From: JAPLDP01 sp964628285
GTDB taxonomy: Bacteria; Bacteroidota; Bacteroidia; Bacteroidales; JAGONC01
NCBI GenBank assembly: GCA_964628285.1
Contig: CAZVNP010000069.1
Coordinates: 1 to 13,453, forward strand
DNA length: 13,453 nucleotides
Direction of reading: 5' to 3'
The notes under the pieces are model-generated. The model saw only the letters and a list, made by a program, of their open reading frames with translations. It was not told the DNA's origin and ran no database searches. Positions 1 to 5,817 of this stretch are shown one piece after another. Position 1 is the first letter of the stretch. Each line of letters opens with the position of its first letter. The position numbers were made by a program, and so were the translations under genes.

Positions 1-201
1 ATGGTATTCCTGTGCGATGGCTATCTCCGACAGGTTAAGGTAGCAGCCGGTCCCCTTTGCCTTCAGGCCGGCACCAAATCCTGACGGTGACGCAAAAAAG
101 GAAAAGATATTCGCGGTGTCGTTATCGGCCATACCGGAACGGGCGATCAGCAGAAAACCGATCATCAACGGAACCATCAAATATCTGAAGCGTATAAACA
201 T
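1..201 (-). CDS. Partial secreted or outer-membrane protein, N-terminus only
   Basis: This reading frame starts at an ATG at 201 and runs off the left edge, giving 67 residues with no stop. Residues 1-25 form a clear Sec signal peptide: basic residues at positions 4 and 6, a hydrophobic stretch at about 8-20, and a plausible cleavage after the Ala of SGMA (23-25). No lipobox cysteine is present. The mature part is Gly/Ser/aromatic rich and contains GFGAGLKAKGTG followed by CYLNLSEIAIAQEY, which resembles the beginning of a Bacteroidota outer-membrane barrel protein; this is only a resemblance and I do not recognise the family. The gene is divergent from the precursor peptides at 588. I found no good TAnnTTTG promoter upstream of it. 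The signal peptide makes it very likely a real gene, but its function is unknown. Confidence 0.75.
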   Translation of the reverse strand, partial: MFIRFRYLMVPLMIGFLLIARSGMADNDTANIFSFFASPSGFGAGLKAKGTGCYLNLSEIAIAQEYH

Positions 202-461
202 TAACTTGATTTAAAAATGCTTATTAACCGAAAACTGTTAATTATTTTCTGTTTTTTATGGATTACCTTTTTAAATTTTTCTGATTAATGCATAAATTGT
301 TTAATTAAACCCCAAAAAATAACTTTTTTTAAAATTTTATTTTGTCATTATAAAATCATTTAATATATTTACATGTTTTTTTCACCGACAGGCCTAAGAA
401 AAGCCTGAAAACGGAGTTTATGTAGATTAAAGATTGTATGTGTAATTTGCATATAATTAAG

Positions 462-489
462 CACTTATTTTTGCACGCAAAAATAAGTG
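462..489. promoter_or_regulatory. Perfect 13-bp inverted repeat, possible operator
   Basis: The left arm CACTTATTTTTGC (462-474) and right arm GCAAAAATAAGTG (477-489) are exactly complementary around a two-base centre (475-476), and the symmetry stops sharply at 461/490. It lies 5 bases upstream of the candidate -33 box at 495, which suits an operator for a dimeric regulator of the peptide genes. As RNA it would also fold as a hairpin, but no converging gene ends here, so a terminator role is less likely. The repeat is seen directly; the regulatory role is inferred. Confidence 0.5.
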
Positions 490-494
490 AAATT

Positions 495-528
495 TTTGAC
501 ATAATCAACAACCTGTTAATAAATTTTG
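495..528 (+). promoter_or_regulatory. Candidate Bacteroidota promoter for the precursor peptides
   Basis: TTTG at 495-498 is followed 21 bases later by TAAATTTTG (520-528). This is one base off the Bacteroidota sigma-factor consensus TTTG-N19-21-TAnnTTTG. The transcript would start near 535 and leave a leader of about 50 bases before the ATG at 588. The adjacent inverted repeat adds some support. The match is imperfect. Confidence 0.35.
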
Positions 529-587
529 TAATTTATTTTCATTCTAAATAATATCAGTTCGGTCAGACCCAATCAAAAACAACGGCC

Positions 588-836
588 ATGAAAAGAAAAA
601 TAAATGAAATAGTTGATCTTACCCCTCTTAACGTGATGGAAATGCATGCCATCAGGGGTGGATTTTTCAGAACCGGTCCCGGCGATGTGGTGGTGGATGA
701 TATCGATATCCCAGACCTGAGAACGGCTACCGGCCCCGGGGGTGTAGTCGAAGACGACATCGACATCCCCGACCTGGATATGGCCACCGCCATCGGCAAG
801 GTGCTTGCTGCATCACAGGTGTCATTTTCCCTTTAA
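588..836 (+). CDS. Double-glycine-leader precursor peptide with tandem acidic core repeats
   Basis: This is an 82-residue peptide. Residues 1-25 look like the Bacteroidota double-glycine leader: basic start (MKRK), hydrophobic positions, then MEMHAIRGG with the GG at 24-25, where a C39-type peptidase/ABC exporter would be expected to cut. The remainder holds two contiguous 19-residue repeats, TGPGDVVVDDIDIPDLRTA (29-47) and TGPGGVVEDDIDIPDLDMA (48-66), then a hydrophobic tail (67-82). There are no cysteines, so lanthionine or disulfide chemistry is excluded. Thr plus clustered Asp/Glu could suit side-chain ester or amide rings (graspetide-like), but no ATP-grasp gene is in view. The next gene encodes a shorter sibling with the same leader ending and core motif. 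The overlapping minus-strand ORF is a shadow. Precursor status is inferred with good confidence; the product is unknown. Confidence 0.8.
   Translation: MKRKINEIVDLTPLNVMEMHAIRGGFFRTGPGDVVVDDIDIPDLRTATGPGGVVEDDIDIPDLDMATAIGKVLAASQVSFSL
672..785 (+). repeat. Two tandem 57-base coding repeats in the precursor core
   Basis: Copy one is 672-728 and copy two 729-785, each encoding 19 residues and directly abutting. In the identical DDIDIPDL block, four of eight codons differ between copies (GAT/GAC three times, CCA/CCC once), all synonymously. The protein sequence has therefore been kept while the DNA drifted, which indicates an old duplication under selection on the peptide. Confidence 0.85.
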
Positions 837-926
837 AAACGTAAATCATTAACAATTAAAATAATATATCATATTTAAACAGACCAGAAAATAATTTCAT
901 TATTGACAATAAAAAAACCCTTTGCC

Positions 927-1058
927 ATGAAAACGAACAATCTGAGCATCGACCTCTTCGAATCATCCCTTCTGAGCACCCGTGAAATGTCATATATCAG
1001 GGGCGGCGGCCCTGGTGACACTAGTAGTGATATGGACGACCCGAATTTGAAACGTTAA
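927..1058 (+). CDS. Short double-glycine-leader precursor peptide
   Basis: This 43-residue ORF runs from the ATG at 927 to TAA at 1056-1058. The leader (1-27) has the pattern LLSTREMSYIRGG, a clear Bacteroidota double-glycine leader ending. Cleavage after G27 would release a 16-residue core, GPGDTSSDMDDPNLKR. That core matches the repeat of the upstream peptide (GPGD, three residues, an acidic D/M/I/D stretch, P, D or N, L), one residue shorter. Leader and core therefore match independently, so the two are probably paralogous precursors. It follows the first gene by 90 bases without a convincing promoter of its own, so co-transcription is likely, and a hairpin at 1074 probably ends the transcript. 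It has no cysteine. Its activity is unknown. Confidence 0.75.
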   Translation: MKTNNLSIDLFESSLLSTREMSYIRGGGPGDTSSDMDDPNLKR

Positions 1059-1073
1059 TAATCAATTGAAATA

Positions 1074-1099
1074 GCCCGGTTCCCGGGCACAGGATTTTT
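1074..1099 (+). terminator. Rho-independent-like terminator after the precursor peptides
   Basis: GCCCGG (1074-1079) pairs perfectly with CCGGGC (1083-1088) across a 3-base loop. The hairpin is followed after six bases by a run of five T (1095-1099). It starts 15 bases after the stop of the second peptide. The stem is strong and the T-tract short and slightly displaced, so this is a probable rather than certain terminator. Confidence 0.55.
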
Positions 1100-1107
1100 G
1101 GATCCCC

Positions 1108-1148
1108 ATAAATTTACCTCATCCCGAGGGGATGCGGTTTAAATTTAT
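1108..1148. other. Long imperfect stem-loop in the peptide/AOS spacer
   Basis: ATAAATTTA (1108-1116) pairs with TAAATTTAT (1140-1148). Inside it CC (1117-1118) pairs with GG (1136-1137), and CATCCC (1120-1125) pairs with GGGATG (1129-1134), leaving a GAG loop. This gives about 17 pairs with a two-base bulge and one mismatch. It lies downstream of the terminator-like hairpin and far upstream of the next promoter. It could be a second terminator, an interspersed palindromic repeat unit or a DNA cruciform; nothing in the window decides. Confidence 0.45.
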
Positions 1149-1353
1149 TTCATATCCGGGTGAAATATCCTGGATGATAACATTTCTTCAAAGGTAACCA
1201 TCCCCCTCTTCTCTTTTTCAGGCAGATCATCCTTTATTTATTTTCGTTCTTATCCGAAGGATCGGCTTTCATGACTGGAATTTAACATTACATGGCTTTT
1301 TCCGGTACTTCTCAACATCCTGAGACAAACTCAAAAAATATCCCTTTTTGAAA

Positions 1354-1384
1354 TTTGAAAATCGCCCATTAAATTTTAGCTTTG
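1354..1384 (+). promoter_or_regulatory. Bacteroidota-type promoter of the oxoamine synthase gene
   Basis: TTTG (1354-1357) and TAGCTTTG (1377-1384) are separated by exactly 19 bases. Both boxes match the Bacteroidota primary sigma-factor consensus TTTG-N19-TAnnTTTG. The expected start is near 1390, leaving an AT-rich leader of about 35 bases before the ATG at 1427. This is the best promoter in the window and indicates that the synthase is transcribed separately from the peptides. Confidence 0.7.
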
Positions 1385-1426
1385 CGGCTGTTTTTTTAAA
1401 ACGGTTATTGTTTAAAATCTCTTGTT

Positions 1427-2677
1427 ATGGATTTATTTGAAAAGATACGCCGTAAGGCCGGGCCTCTCGGACAATATCAATGGATGGCCCATGGTTATTA
1501 CATGTTCCCGGAGCTGGAGGGTGCGCTGGGGCCGCGGATGATTTTCAGGGGCAGGGAACGTTTAGTATGGAGCCTGAACAATTACCTGGGTCTGGCCAAT
1601 CACCCCGAGGTGCGGCGTGCCGATGCGGAGGCTGCCGCGGCTTTCGGCATGGCTTACCCCATGGGTGCCCGTATGATGTCGGGGCAGACCCATTATCATG
1701 AACAACTGGAACATGAGCTGGCCGTCTTTGTCAACAAGAAGGCGGCATACCTGCTTAACTACGGTTATCAGGGCATGGTCTCCATCATCGAAGCCCTGGT
1801 CGACCGTAACGATGTCATCGTGTATGATTCCGACGCCCATGCCTGTATCATCGACGGTATGCGACTGCATTTCGGCAAAAGGTTCGTTTACCCTCATAAC
1901 GACATAGCCAGCCTTGAAAAGCAATTGCAGCATGCCACCAGGATCACCGGGACGACCAAGGGCGCTATCCTCGTCATCACCGAGGGTGTTTACGGCATGG
2001 CCGGCGATCTGGGCAGGCTGAAAGATATCGTGGCGCTGAAAGAAAAATACCCCTTCCGTTTGCTTGTCGACGACGCTCATGGCTTCGGCACCATGGGAGC
2101 CACAGGTGCCGGCACGGGAGAGCATTTCGGTGTGCAGGACCAGGTGGATGTCTATTTTGCCACCTTCGCCAAAGCCATGGCAGGCATCGGTGCTTTTGTC
2201 GCCAGCGACAAGGAGATCATCATGCACCTGATGTACAACATGCGGTCGCAGATCTATGCCAAGGCCCTGCCCCTGCCCATGGTGCTGGGTGCGATGAAGC
2301 GGCTGGAGCTTCTGCGGACACAGCCGCAGCTCCGCGACAACTTATGGCATATTGCACGGCTGCTGCAGTCGGGGCTGCGCGCCAAAGGATTCAATCTGGG
2401 CCGCACCGAATCGCCGGTCACCCCGGTGTTACTTTATGGCAGCCTGCCCTTAGCCACACAGATCACTTACGATCTCCGGGAAAACTTCAATATCTTCTGT
2501 TCCATTGTTATTTACCCGGTGGTTCCCAAAGGCATCATCATGTTAAGGATCATCCCCACCGCCGTTCATACGCCGGATGACGTGGATTATACCCTCCATG
2601 CTTTCAGTGAGCTCAAACGTAAAATCGACAGCGGGGCTTATCCCGATGAATTGAAAGTCCAGGTCAGTGAAGCATAA
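1427..2677 (+). CDS. Alpha-oxoamine synthase (serine palmitoyltransferase/cysteate acyltransferase-like)
   Basis: This is a PLP enzyme of the alpha-oxoamine synthase family, which joins an amino acid to an acyl thioester with loss of CO2. At 416 residues it has the usual length. Visible marks are NNYLGL (51-56), a Gly-rich substrate segment YPMGARMMSG (77-86), a histidine for stacking on PLP in DSDAHAC (H138), the cofactor pair in VDDAHGFG (D215, H218) and the Schiff-base lysine in TFAKAMAG (K249). The sequence resembles a widespread Bacteroidota branch often labelled glycine acetyltransferase or serine palmitoyltransferase. Related enzymes make 3-ketosphinganine from serine or the capnine precursor from cysteate, both for Bacteroidota sphingo-/sulfonolipids. 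Sequence alone does not fix the amino acid or acyl donor. It has its own promoter and converges on the carboxypeptidase gene. The ORFs on other frames are shadows. Confidence 0.93.
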   Translation: MDLFEKIRRKAGPLGQYQWMAHGYYMFPELEGALGPRMIFRGRERLVWSLNNYLGLANHPEVRRADAEAAAAFGMAYPMGARMMSGQTHYHEQLEHELAVFVNKKAAYLLNYGYQGMVSIIEALVDRNDVIVYDSDAHACIIDGMRLHFGKRFVYPHNDIASLEKQLQHATRITGTTKGAILVITEGVYGMAGDLGRLKDIVALKEKYPFRLLVDDAHGFGTMGATGAGTGEHFGVQDQVDVYFATFAKAMAGIGAFVASDKEIIMHLMYNMRSQIYAKALPLPMVLGAMKRLELLRTQPQLRDNLWHIARLLQSGLRAKGFNLGRTESPVTPVLLYGSLPLATQITYDLRENFNIFCSIVIYPVVPKGIIMLRIIPTAVHTPDDVDYTLHAFSELKRKIDSGAYPDELKVQVSEA

Positions 2678-2706
2678 AGCGTAAACAGCTTCATGTTTTA
2701 ATGAAG
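2668..2706. terminator. Overlapping hairpins between convergent genes
   Basis: TGAAGC (2668-2673) pairs with GCTTCA (2688-2693), and CTTCAT (2689-2694) pairs with ATGAAG (2701-2706). The two stems share an arm and exclude each other. They cover the 20-base gap between the convergent stops at 2677 and 2698, suggesting a compact bidirectional terminator. Neither strand has a long T-run, so support is modest. Confidence 0.35.
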
Positions 2707-5034
2707 TAAGGGCTCATGGTCGAGAACGATTCTGGCCGACTGTGTGCCGTTGGCTGAACTCAGGACGATCATATACACTCCTGAAGGAATTCCCGACAAA
2801 TTGAGGGTTGCAGTCTGACGATCCGCAGAGGCAGTGTATTCGTCACGGTAAACGGTTTGTCCCGTGCCATTCCATACCGCCACGACGATTTTTCCGGTCA
2901 CCGGAGCCGGGGGTATGATATTGATGATACCTGTGGTAGGGTTGGGAAAGAGTATCCATTCACCTGCACTCTCCGGCGGTGACATGCCCGTATGATCATC
3001 ACAATGGATATTGGCAGCCCATCCCGTCATCGTTTGTGACCAGTCGGAATGAAAGCTGAAGGTCAGAGCGCCCTCTTCATTGGTAGCCACAACGGTACCG
3101 GGTGAATCCGTGCCGCAGTAAGTGCCGATGAGGGGAGCCGCCACATCTGCCCCATCATAAATTTTAAGCCAGTCGTAAGTGCAGGATGACTGGTATTCGA
3201 CATTAAACTGATAGAACTCAAATACCAGTTTGTGATCAGGCTCTCCGGGCAGAAAGGTCATGGTAAAATTTTCATTGTTGTTATAATTACCGTTTTGTCC
3301 CCCGGAGTCAAAGAAGATACCGGAACAGGTGGTGATGGTGGTATTGGTCATCAGGTACTCCAGGTTAACCGATATATAGCCTGTTTTGGTCATGGTGTTC
3401 GATAACGTGCCGTCGCTGACGGTCAGTGACACATCAAATACCCCCGGTGTGTCGTAATGGACCAGGGGATTCTGTTCCTGTGACGCCGGGGGTGTTCCGC
3501 CGTCGAATGTCCAGTTCCATGAAATGACATTGCCATAGCTCTGATCAAAGAAATTAACGCCGGTTCCTGCGGGCACCGTGGTGCTGGCAGCATAAAAGTC
3601 GGCGATCAGGTTGCCCGGAACAAGTTCAATATCCAGGTTGGTAGCTATCCTGTTCACGACCTCCACATTGTCAATTGTTTTTGGGAAATACCCCCATGCT
3701 TTATAAGTCACATCATAGGTTCCGGCATAAAGTAGCCTGTGGTAATTGCCCATGGGAAGGGAGGAATAGACCTGTGAGCTGTCAAAATCATGCCCTTCGA
3801 TGAACACTTTGGCACGTATGGGCTCACCGGCGAGGGAATCGGTCACGACACCGCGGATACCGTAAGTTGACTCGGCTATGTAATTGAGGAATGACCTGTA
3901 GTTATACCCCCAATATGTGGGTAATTGACTACCCGGCATGAGGTTGCCGTTGTACAGTTCGATGGTGCATTCGCGGCAATAATGGAACCAGTTCATGTAA
4001 TCCTGCCTGCCGCCGTTCACCTCATACCAGGCATAACCGTTGGTGACTCCTGTTCCCTGGCCATAGAAATAGTTATCGGAGTATGCATGGACAGTATCGG
4101 CATATTCAAAGGAAACAAAATTCCACCAGTTATCATCTGCCGTCAGTTTAGCCCAGGTATCCCAGGGGTAGTTCACCAGTTCGGCACCGTCATGGAAATT
4201 AACGCCCATCACAAAGTCGTTGGCGTCAGCCAGGTTCATGAAGGCGATGGTTTCCTGCTGCCAGGGATTCCCGTCGGGGTGGGGCCCGTCTTCAGGGTCG
4301 GGGTAATTGCGGTTGAGATCCACGCCATTGGCGTTGCCGCGGGTGGCACCGTTCACCGTGTTGTTACCGCCGGCGTAAGTACCGTCAGGGTTGGCCAGAG
4401 GACAGGCCCAAATCTCAACATTGTCGATCAAAAAGGTCACCTGTGGATCAGTGCCATAGTTCGACAGCAGATAGTCGATCAGATGCAACATCAGCACATA
4501 ACCGGTTATCTCGTTGCCATGCATGCTGCTCGAGTACAGGAATTGCGGCTCAGCCTCCCGTGTATTCACATTATCGGAGATCTTGACGGCCAGCAGTTTT
4601 CTTCCGCTGGAGAGGGTTCCTATTTCAACGAGTTTGCATAACGCCGGGTAGTCATTTTGAAACTGATGCATCAAATCGACATAGGCGTCGTAAGTCGGAT
4701 AGAAATCCCAATCCGTTATCTCCCGCAGGTTGACTTTTCCACGCATCTGCACCCGGGACTGTGATCCGGGATAGGTCAGCAGTTGGTACGGAAGACCTGT
4801 CTGAAGAAAAACCGGAAATTCTTTCCGGTTGGCATAAGCATATACATTCAGACCGTCGACACGGTCGATGGAAACGATCTTTGTCAGGTCATGGATATCT
4901 TTTGCGGAACTGATCCTGAAAGAAAAATACACCTCGCTCCTCCCCCTGAAAATGCTGTCGAGATCCTGAGCGACAGCGGGATGAAACAGCGTCATCAATA
5001 CCGGTATCAACGCGTAATAAACGGTTCTCATCAA
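2698..5034 (-). CDS. Secreted M14 zinc carboxypeptidase with PKD, CUB and T9SS sorting domains
   Basis: This is a 778-residue exported metallopeptidase predicted to remove C-terminal residues outside the cell. Residues 1-22 are a signal peptide. The M14 catalytic domain spans about 110-390: zinc ligands H172 and E175 in MHGNE, H281 in NFHDGAE, substrate-binding N241/R242 in DLNRNY, and the catalytic glutamate E359 in TIEL. Next is a transthyretin-like regulatory domain (about 391-472), a PKD domain (about 476-556; SWNWTFDGG), then a CUB domain (about 561-680) with four cysteines (570, 618, 640, 678) and an acidic YDWLKIYDG stretch. The end (about 691-778; WILFPNPTTGIINI, then GVYMIVL) is a type A T9SS sorting domain, so secretion or surface anchoring by T9SS is expected. 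All catalytic residues seen are intact. It lies 8 bases after the DUF6913-like gene, probably in the same transcript. Confidence 0.95.
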   Translation of the reverse strand: MMRTVYYALIPVLMTLFHPAVAQDLDSIFRGRSEVYFSFRISSAKDIHDLTKIVSIDRVDGLNVYAYANRKEFPVFLQTGLPYQLLTYPGSQSRVQMRGKVNLREITDWDFYPTYDAYVDLMHQFQNDYPALCKLVEIGTLSSGRKLLAVKISDNVNTREAEPQFLYSSSMHGNEITGYVLMLHLIDYLLSNYGTDPQVTFLIDNVEIWACPLANPDGTYAGGNNTVNGATRGNANGVDLNRNYPDPEDGPHPDGNPWQQETIAFMNLADANDFVMGVNFHDGAELVNYPWDTWAKLTADDNWWNFVSFEYADTVHAYSDNYFYGQGTGVTNGYAWYEVNGGRQDYMNWFHYCRECTIELYNGNLMPGSQLPTYWGYNYRSFLNYIAESTYGIRGVVTDSLAGEPIRAKVFIEGHDFDSSQVYSSLPMGNYHRLLYAGTYDVTYKAWGYFPKTIDNVEVVNRIATNLDIELVPGNLIADFYAASTTVPAGTGVNFFDQSYGNVISWNWTFDGGTPPASQEQNPLVHYDTPGVFDVSLTVSDGTLSNTMTKTGYISVNLEYLMTNTTITTCSGIFFDSGGQNGNYNNNENFTMTFLPGEPDHKLVFEFYQFNVEYQSSCTYDWLKIYDGADVAAPLIGTYCGTDSPGTVVATNEEGALTFSFHSDWSQTMTGWAANIHCDDHTGMSPPESAGEWILFPNPTTGIINIIPPAPVTGKIVVAVWNGTGQTVYRDEYTASADRQTATLNLSGIPSGVYMIVLSSANGTQSARIVLDHEPLLH

Positions 5035-5042
5035 TTGATTTA

Positions 5043-5594
5043 TTAATTGTGTGTTTTTATGATTGAAAGATAATGCACAATTTGGGTGATATAGTCATCC
5101 AGATCGTTCCTGTCATCCATTTGCAGGAGAAGGTCATAAAACCTGATATTATTTTCTCCATCAACACCCACTTTCAGGCCTGCTTTTGAAAGACCCGAAA
5201 TATATTGCAGTGACAGGTTATCGTGAAGGTCAAGGTTAATGCACAGGTTAAAATCATATGCCATAAAATCACTGACAAATGGTTTGGTAGGCTTGTAATA
5301 CCAGTTGATGTCTTTCAGCGTAAAAAAATCGAAAAAGAGCCTGGGGATACAGTAGTGAGGAACGGCTTTGGCATTGACAAATCCGATAGCTCTGACATTT
5401 TTATTTTTGTCCTGCAGATTCCTGATAAAATCACAAACCCGGTCATAGGTGGACTGTTGTGATGCATCGAAGAGGATGCCGATGGTGGCGGCCTCTTCAA
5501 TGCCTGTCATTTGCCGTTTTCTCACCAAACGAGCCTGTTCATGCTGAAAGTGACGTTTCCAGAAAAAGACCCGGATCTGCCTGATTAAATCCAT
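5043..5594 (-). CDS. DUF6913-like protein
   Basis: This 183-residue protein has no signal peptide or membrane segment. It begins with a basic, aromatic helix (MDLIRQIRVFFWKRHFQ), then an alpha/beta pattern starting TIGILFDAS (about 37-45) and continuing with NVRAIGFVNAK (about 66-76). Later comes a conserved-looking DFNLCINLDLHDN, and GLKVGV near the C-terminus. This order resembles Bacteroidota proteins assigned to DUF6913. The family has no established function that I know of. The gene sits 8 bases upstream of the carboxypeptidase and probably shares its transcript, although this pairing need not be functional. It follows the hairpin at 5629-5657, so it should have its own promoter in the short AT-rich gap, but I saw only a weak candidate there (TAATTTTA, minus strand). 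Confidence 0.85.
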   Translation of the reverse strand: MDLIRQIRVFFWKRHFQHEQARLVRKRQMTGIEEAATIGILFDASQQSTYDRVCDFIRNLQDKNKNVRAIGFVNAKAVPHYCIPRLFFDFFTLKDINWYYKPTKPFVSDFMAYDFNLCINLDLHDNLSLQYISGLSKAGLKVGVDGENNIRFYDLLLQMDDRNDLDDYITQIVHYLSIIKTHN

Positions 5595-5628
5595 GTAAAA
5601 AGAGGCTTATAAAAGGGCTTAAAATTAG

Positions 5629-5657
5629 AAAAAATAATCGACCCTTGTAACGAGTCG
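5629..5657 (-). terminator. Terminator-like hairpin after the small ORF (minus strand)
   Basis: On the minus strand CGACTC pairs with GGGTCG (one G-T pair) across a 7-base loop, at plus-strand positions 5639-5657. It is followed by ATTATTTTTT with six consecutive T (5634 down to 5629). It lies just after the stop of the 45-residue ORF and 35 bases before the DUF6913-like gene. It probably separates the binding-protein transcript from the DUF6913/carboxypeptidase pair. Confidence 0.5.
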
Positions 5658-5661
5658 GTGA

Positions 5662-5799
5662 TTATGTTATCAATACCTGTGTGATTTCGCCAATATACAT
5701 GCGGTGGTAATCCTTTCGCGGGTAATTTCTATGGATGTGTGGATCGAGAAAATTTTCCGGAATGTGCTCAGGATCAATCGAAGAGAATATTTTTTTCAT
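5662..5799 (-). CDS. Small ORF of 45 residues downstream of the binding protein
   Basis: An ATG at 5799 opens a 45-codon frame ending in TAA at 5662-5664, in a stretch that otherwise has no gene. The product starts MKKIFSSIDPEHIPENF and is rich in His, Pro, Tyr and Asp (DPHIHRNYPRKDYHRMY), which looks like real protein composition. It has no signal peptide, membrane segment or GG leader. It begins 18 bases after the stop of the binding-protein gene and ends just before a terminator-like hairpin, which is where a co-transcribed small gene would be. It may instead be the decayed end of a larger gene. I do not recognise it. Confidence 0.4.
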   Translation of the reverse strand: MKKIFSSIDPEHIPENFLDPHIHRNYPRKDYHRMYIGEITQVLIT

Positions 5800-5817
5800 G
5801 TATCAGATTAAAGGCCT

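Larger units (their letters stand above)
202..587. other. AT-rich divergent intergenic region
   Basis: These 386 bases have no ORF longer than about a dozen codons after an ATG on the plus strand. They hold a 13-bp perfect inverted repeat (462-489), a candidate promoter (495-528) and a weak 5-bp hairpin (389-407, arms CAGGC/GCCTG with a 9-base loop). The rest is poly-A/T-rich sequence. The region separates a minus-strand secreted protein from the plus-strand precursor peptide genes, so it should carry control signals for both. Confidence 0.8.
1059..1426. other. Intergenic region between the precursor peptides and the oxoamine synthase
   Basis: These 368 bases contain the terminator-like hairpin (1074-1099), the long stem-loop (1108-1148) and the promoter at 1354-1384. 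I checked for a third leader peptide. The plus-strand ATG frames noted (about 1175 and 1271) stop within a few codons and no IRGG-like motif appears. Nothing further was seen in 1150-1350. Confidence 0.75.

Noticed and set aside
389..407. CAGGC/GCCTG hairpin in the left intergenic region as a riboswitch or sRNA
   Set aside because: Only five pairs with a 9-base loop. No conserved riboswitch core is recognisable, and it lies upstream of the candidate promoter.
563..799. 78-residue minus-strand ORF opposite the first precursor peptide
   Set aside because: It is composed of low-complexity Ser/Thr/Pro and Met runs that mirror the acidic repeat of the plus strand. It has no leader of its own or promoter, whereas the plus frame has a clear leader and repeat structure.
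1562..2227. 221-residue minus-strand ORF inside the oxoamine synthase
   Set aside because: The plus frame has all catalytic motifs of a known family. The antisense frame is His/Asp/Gly rich, as expected from GC-biased codons, and has no recognisable domain.
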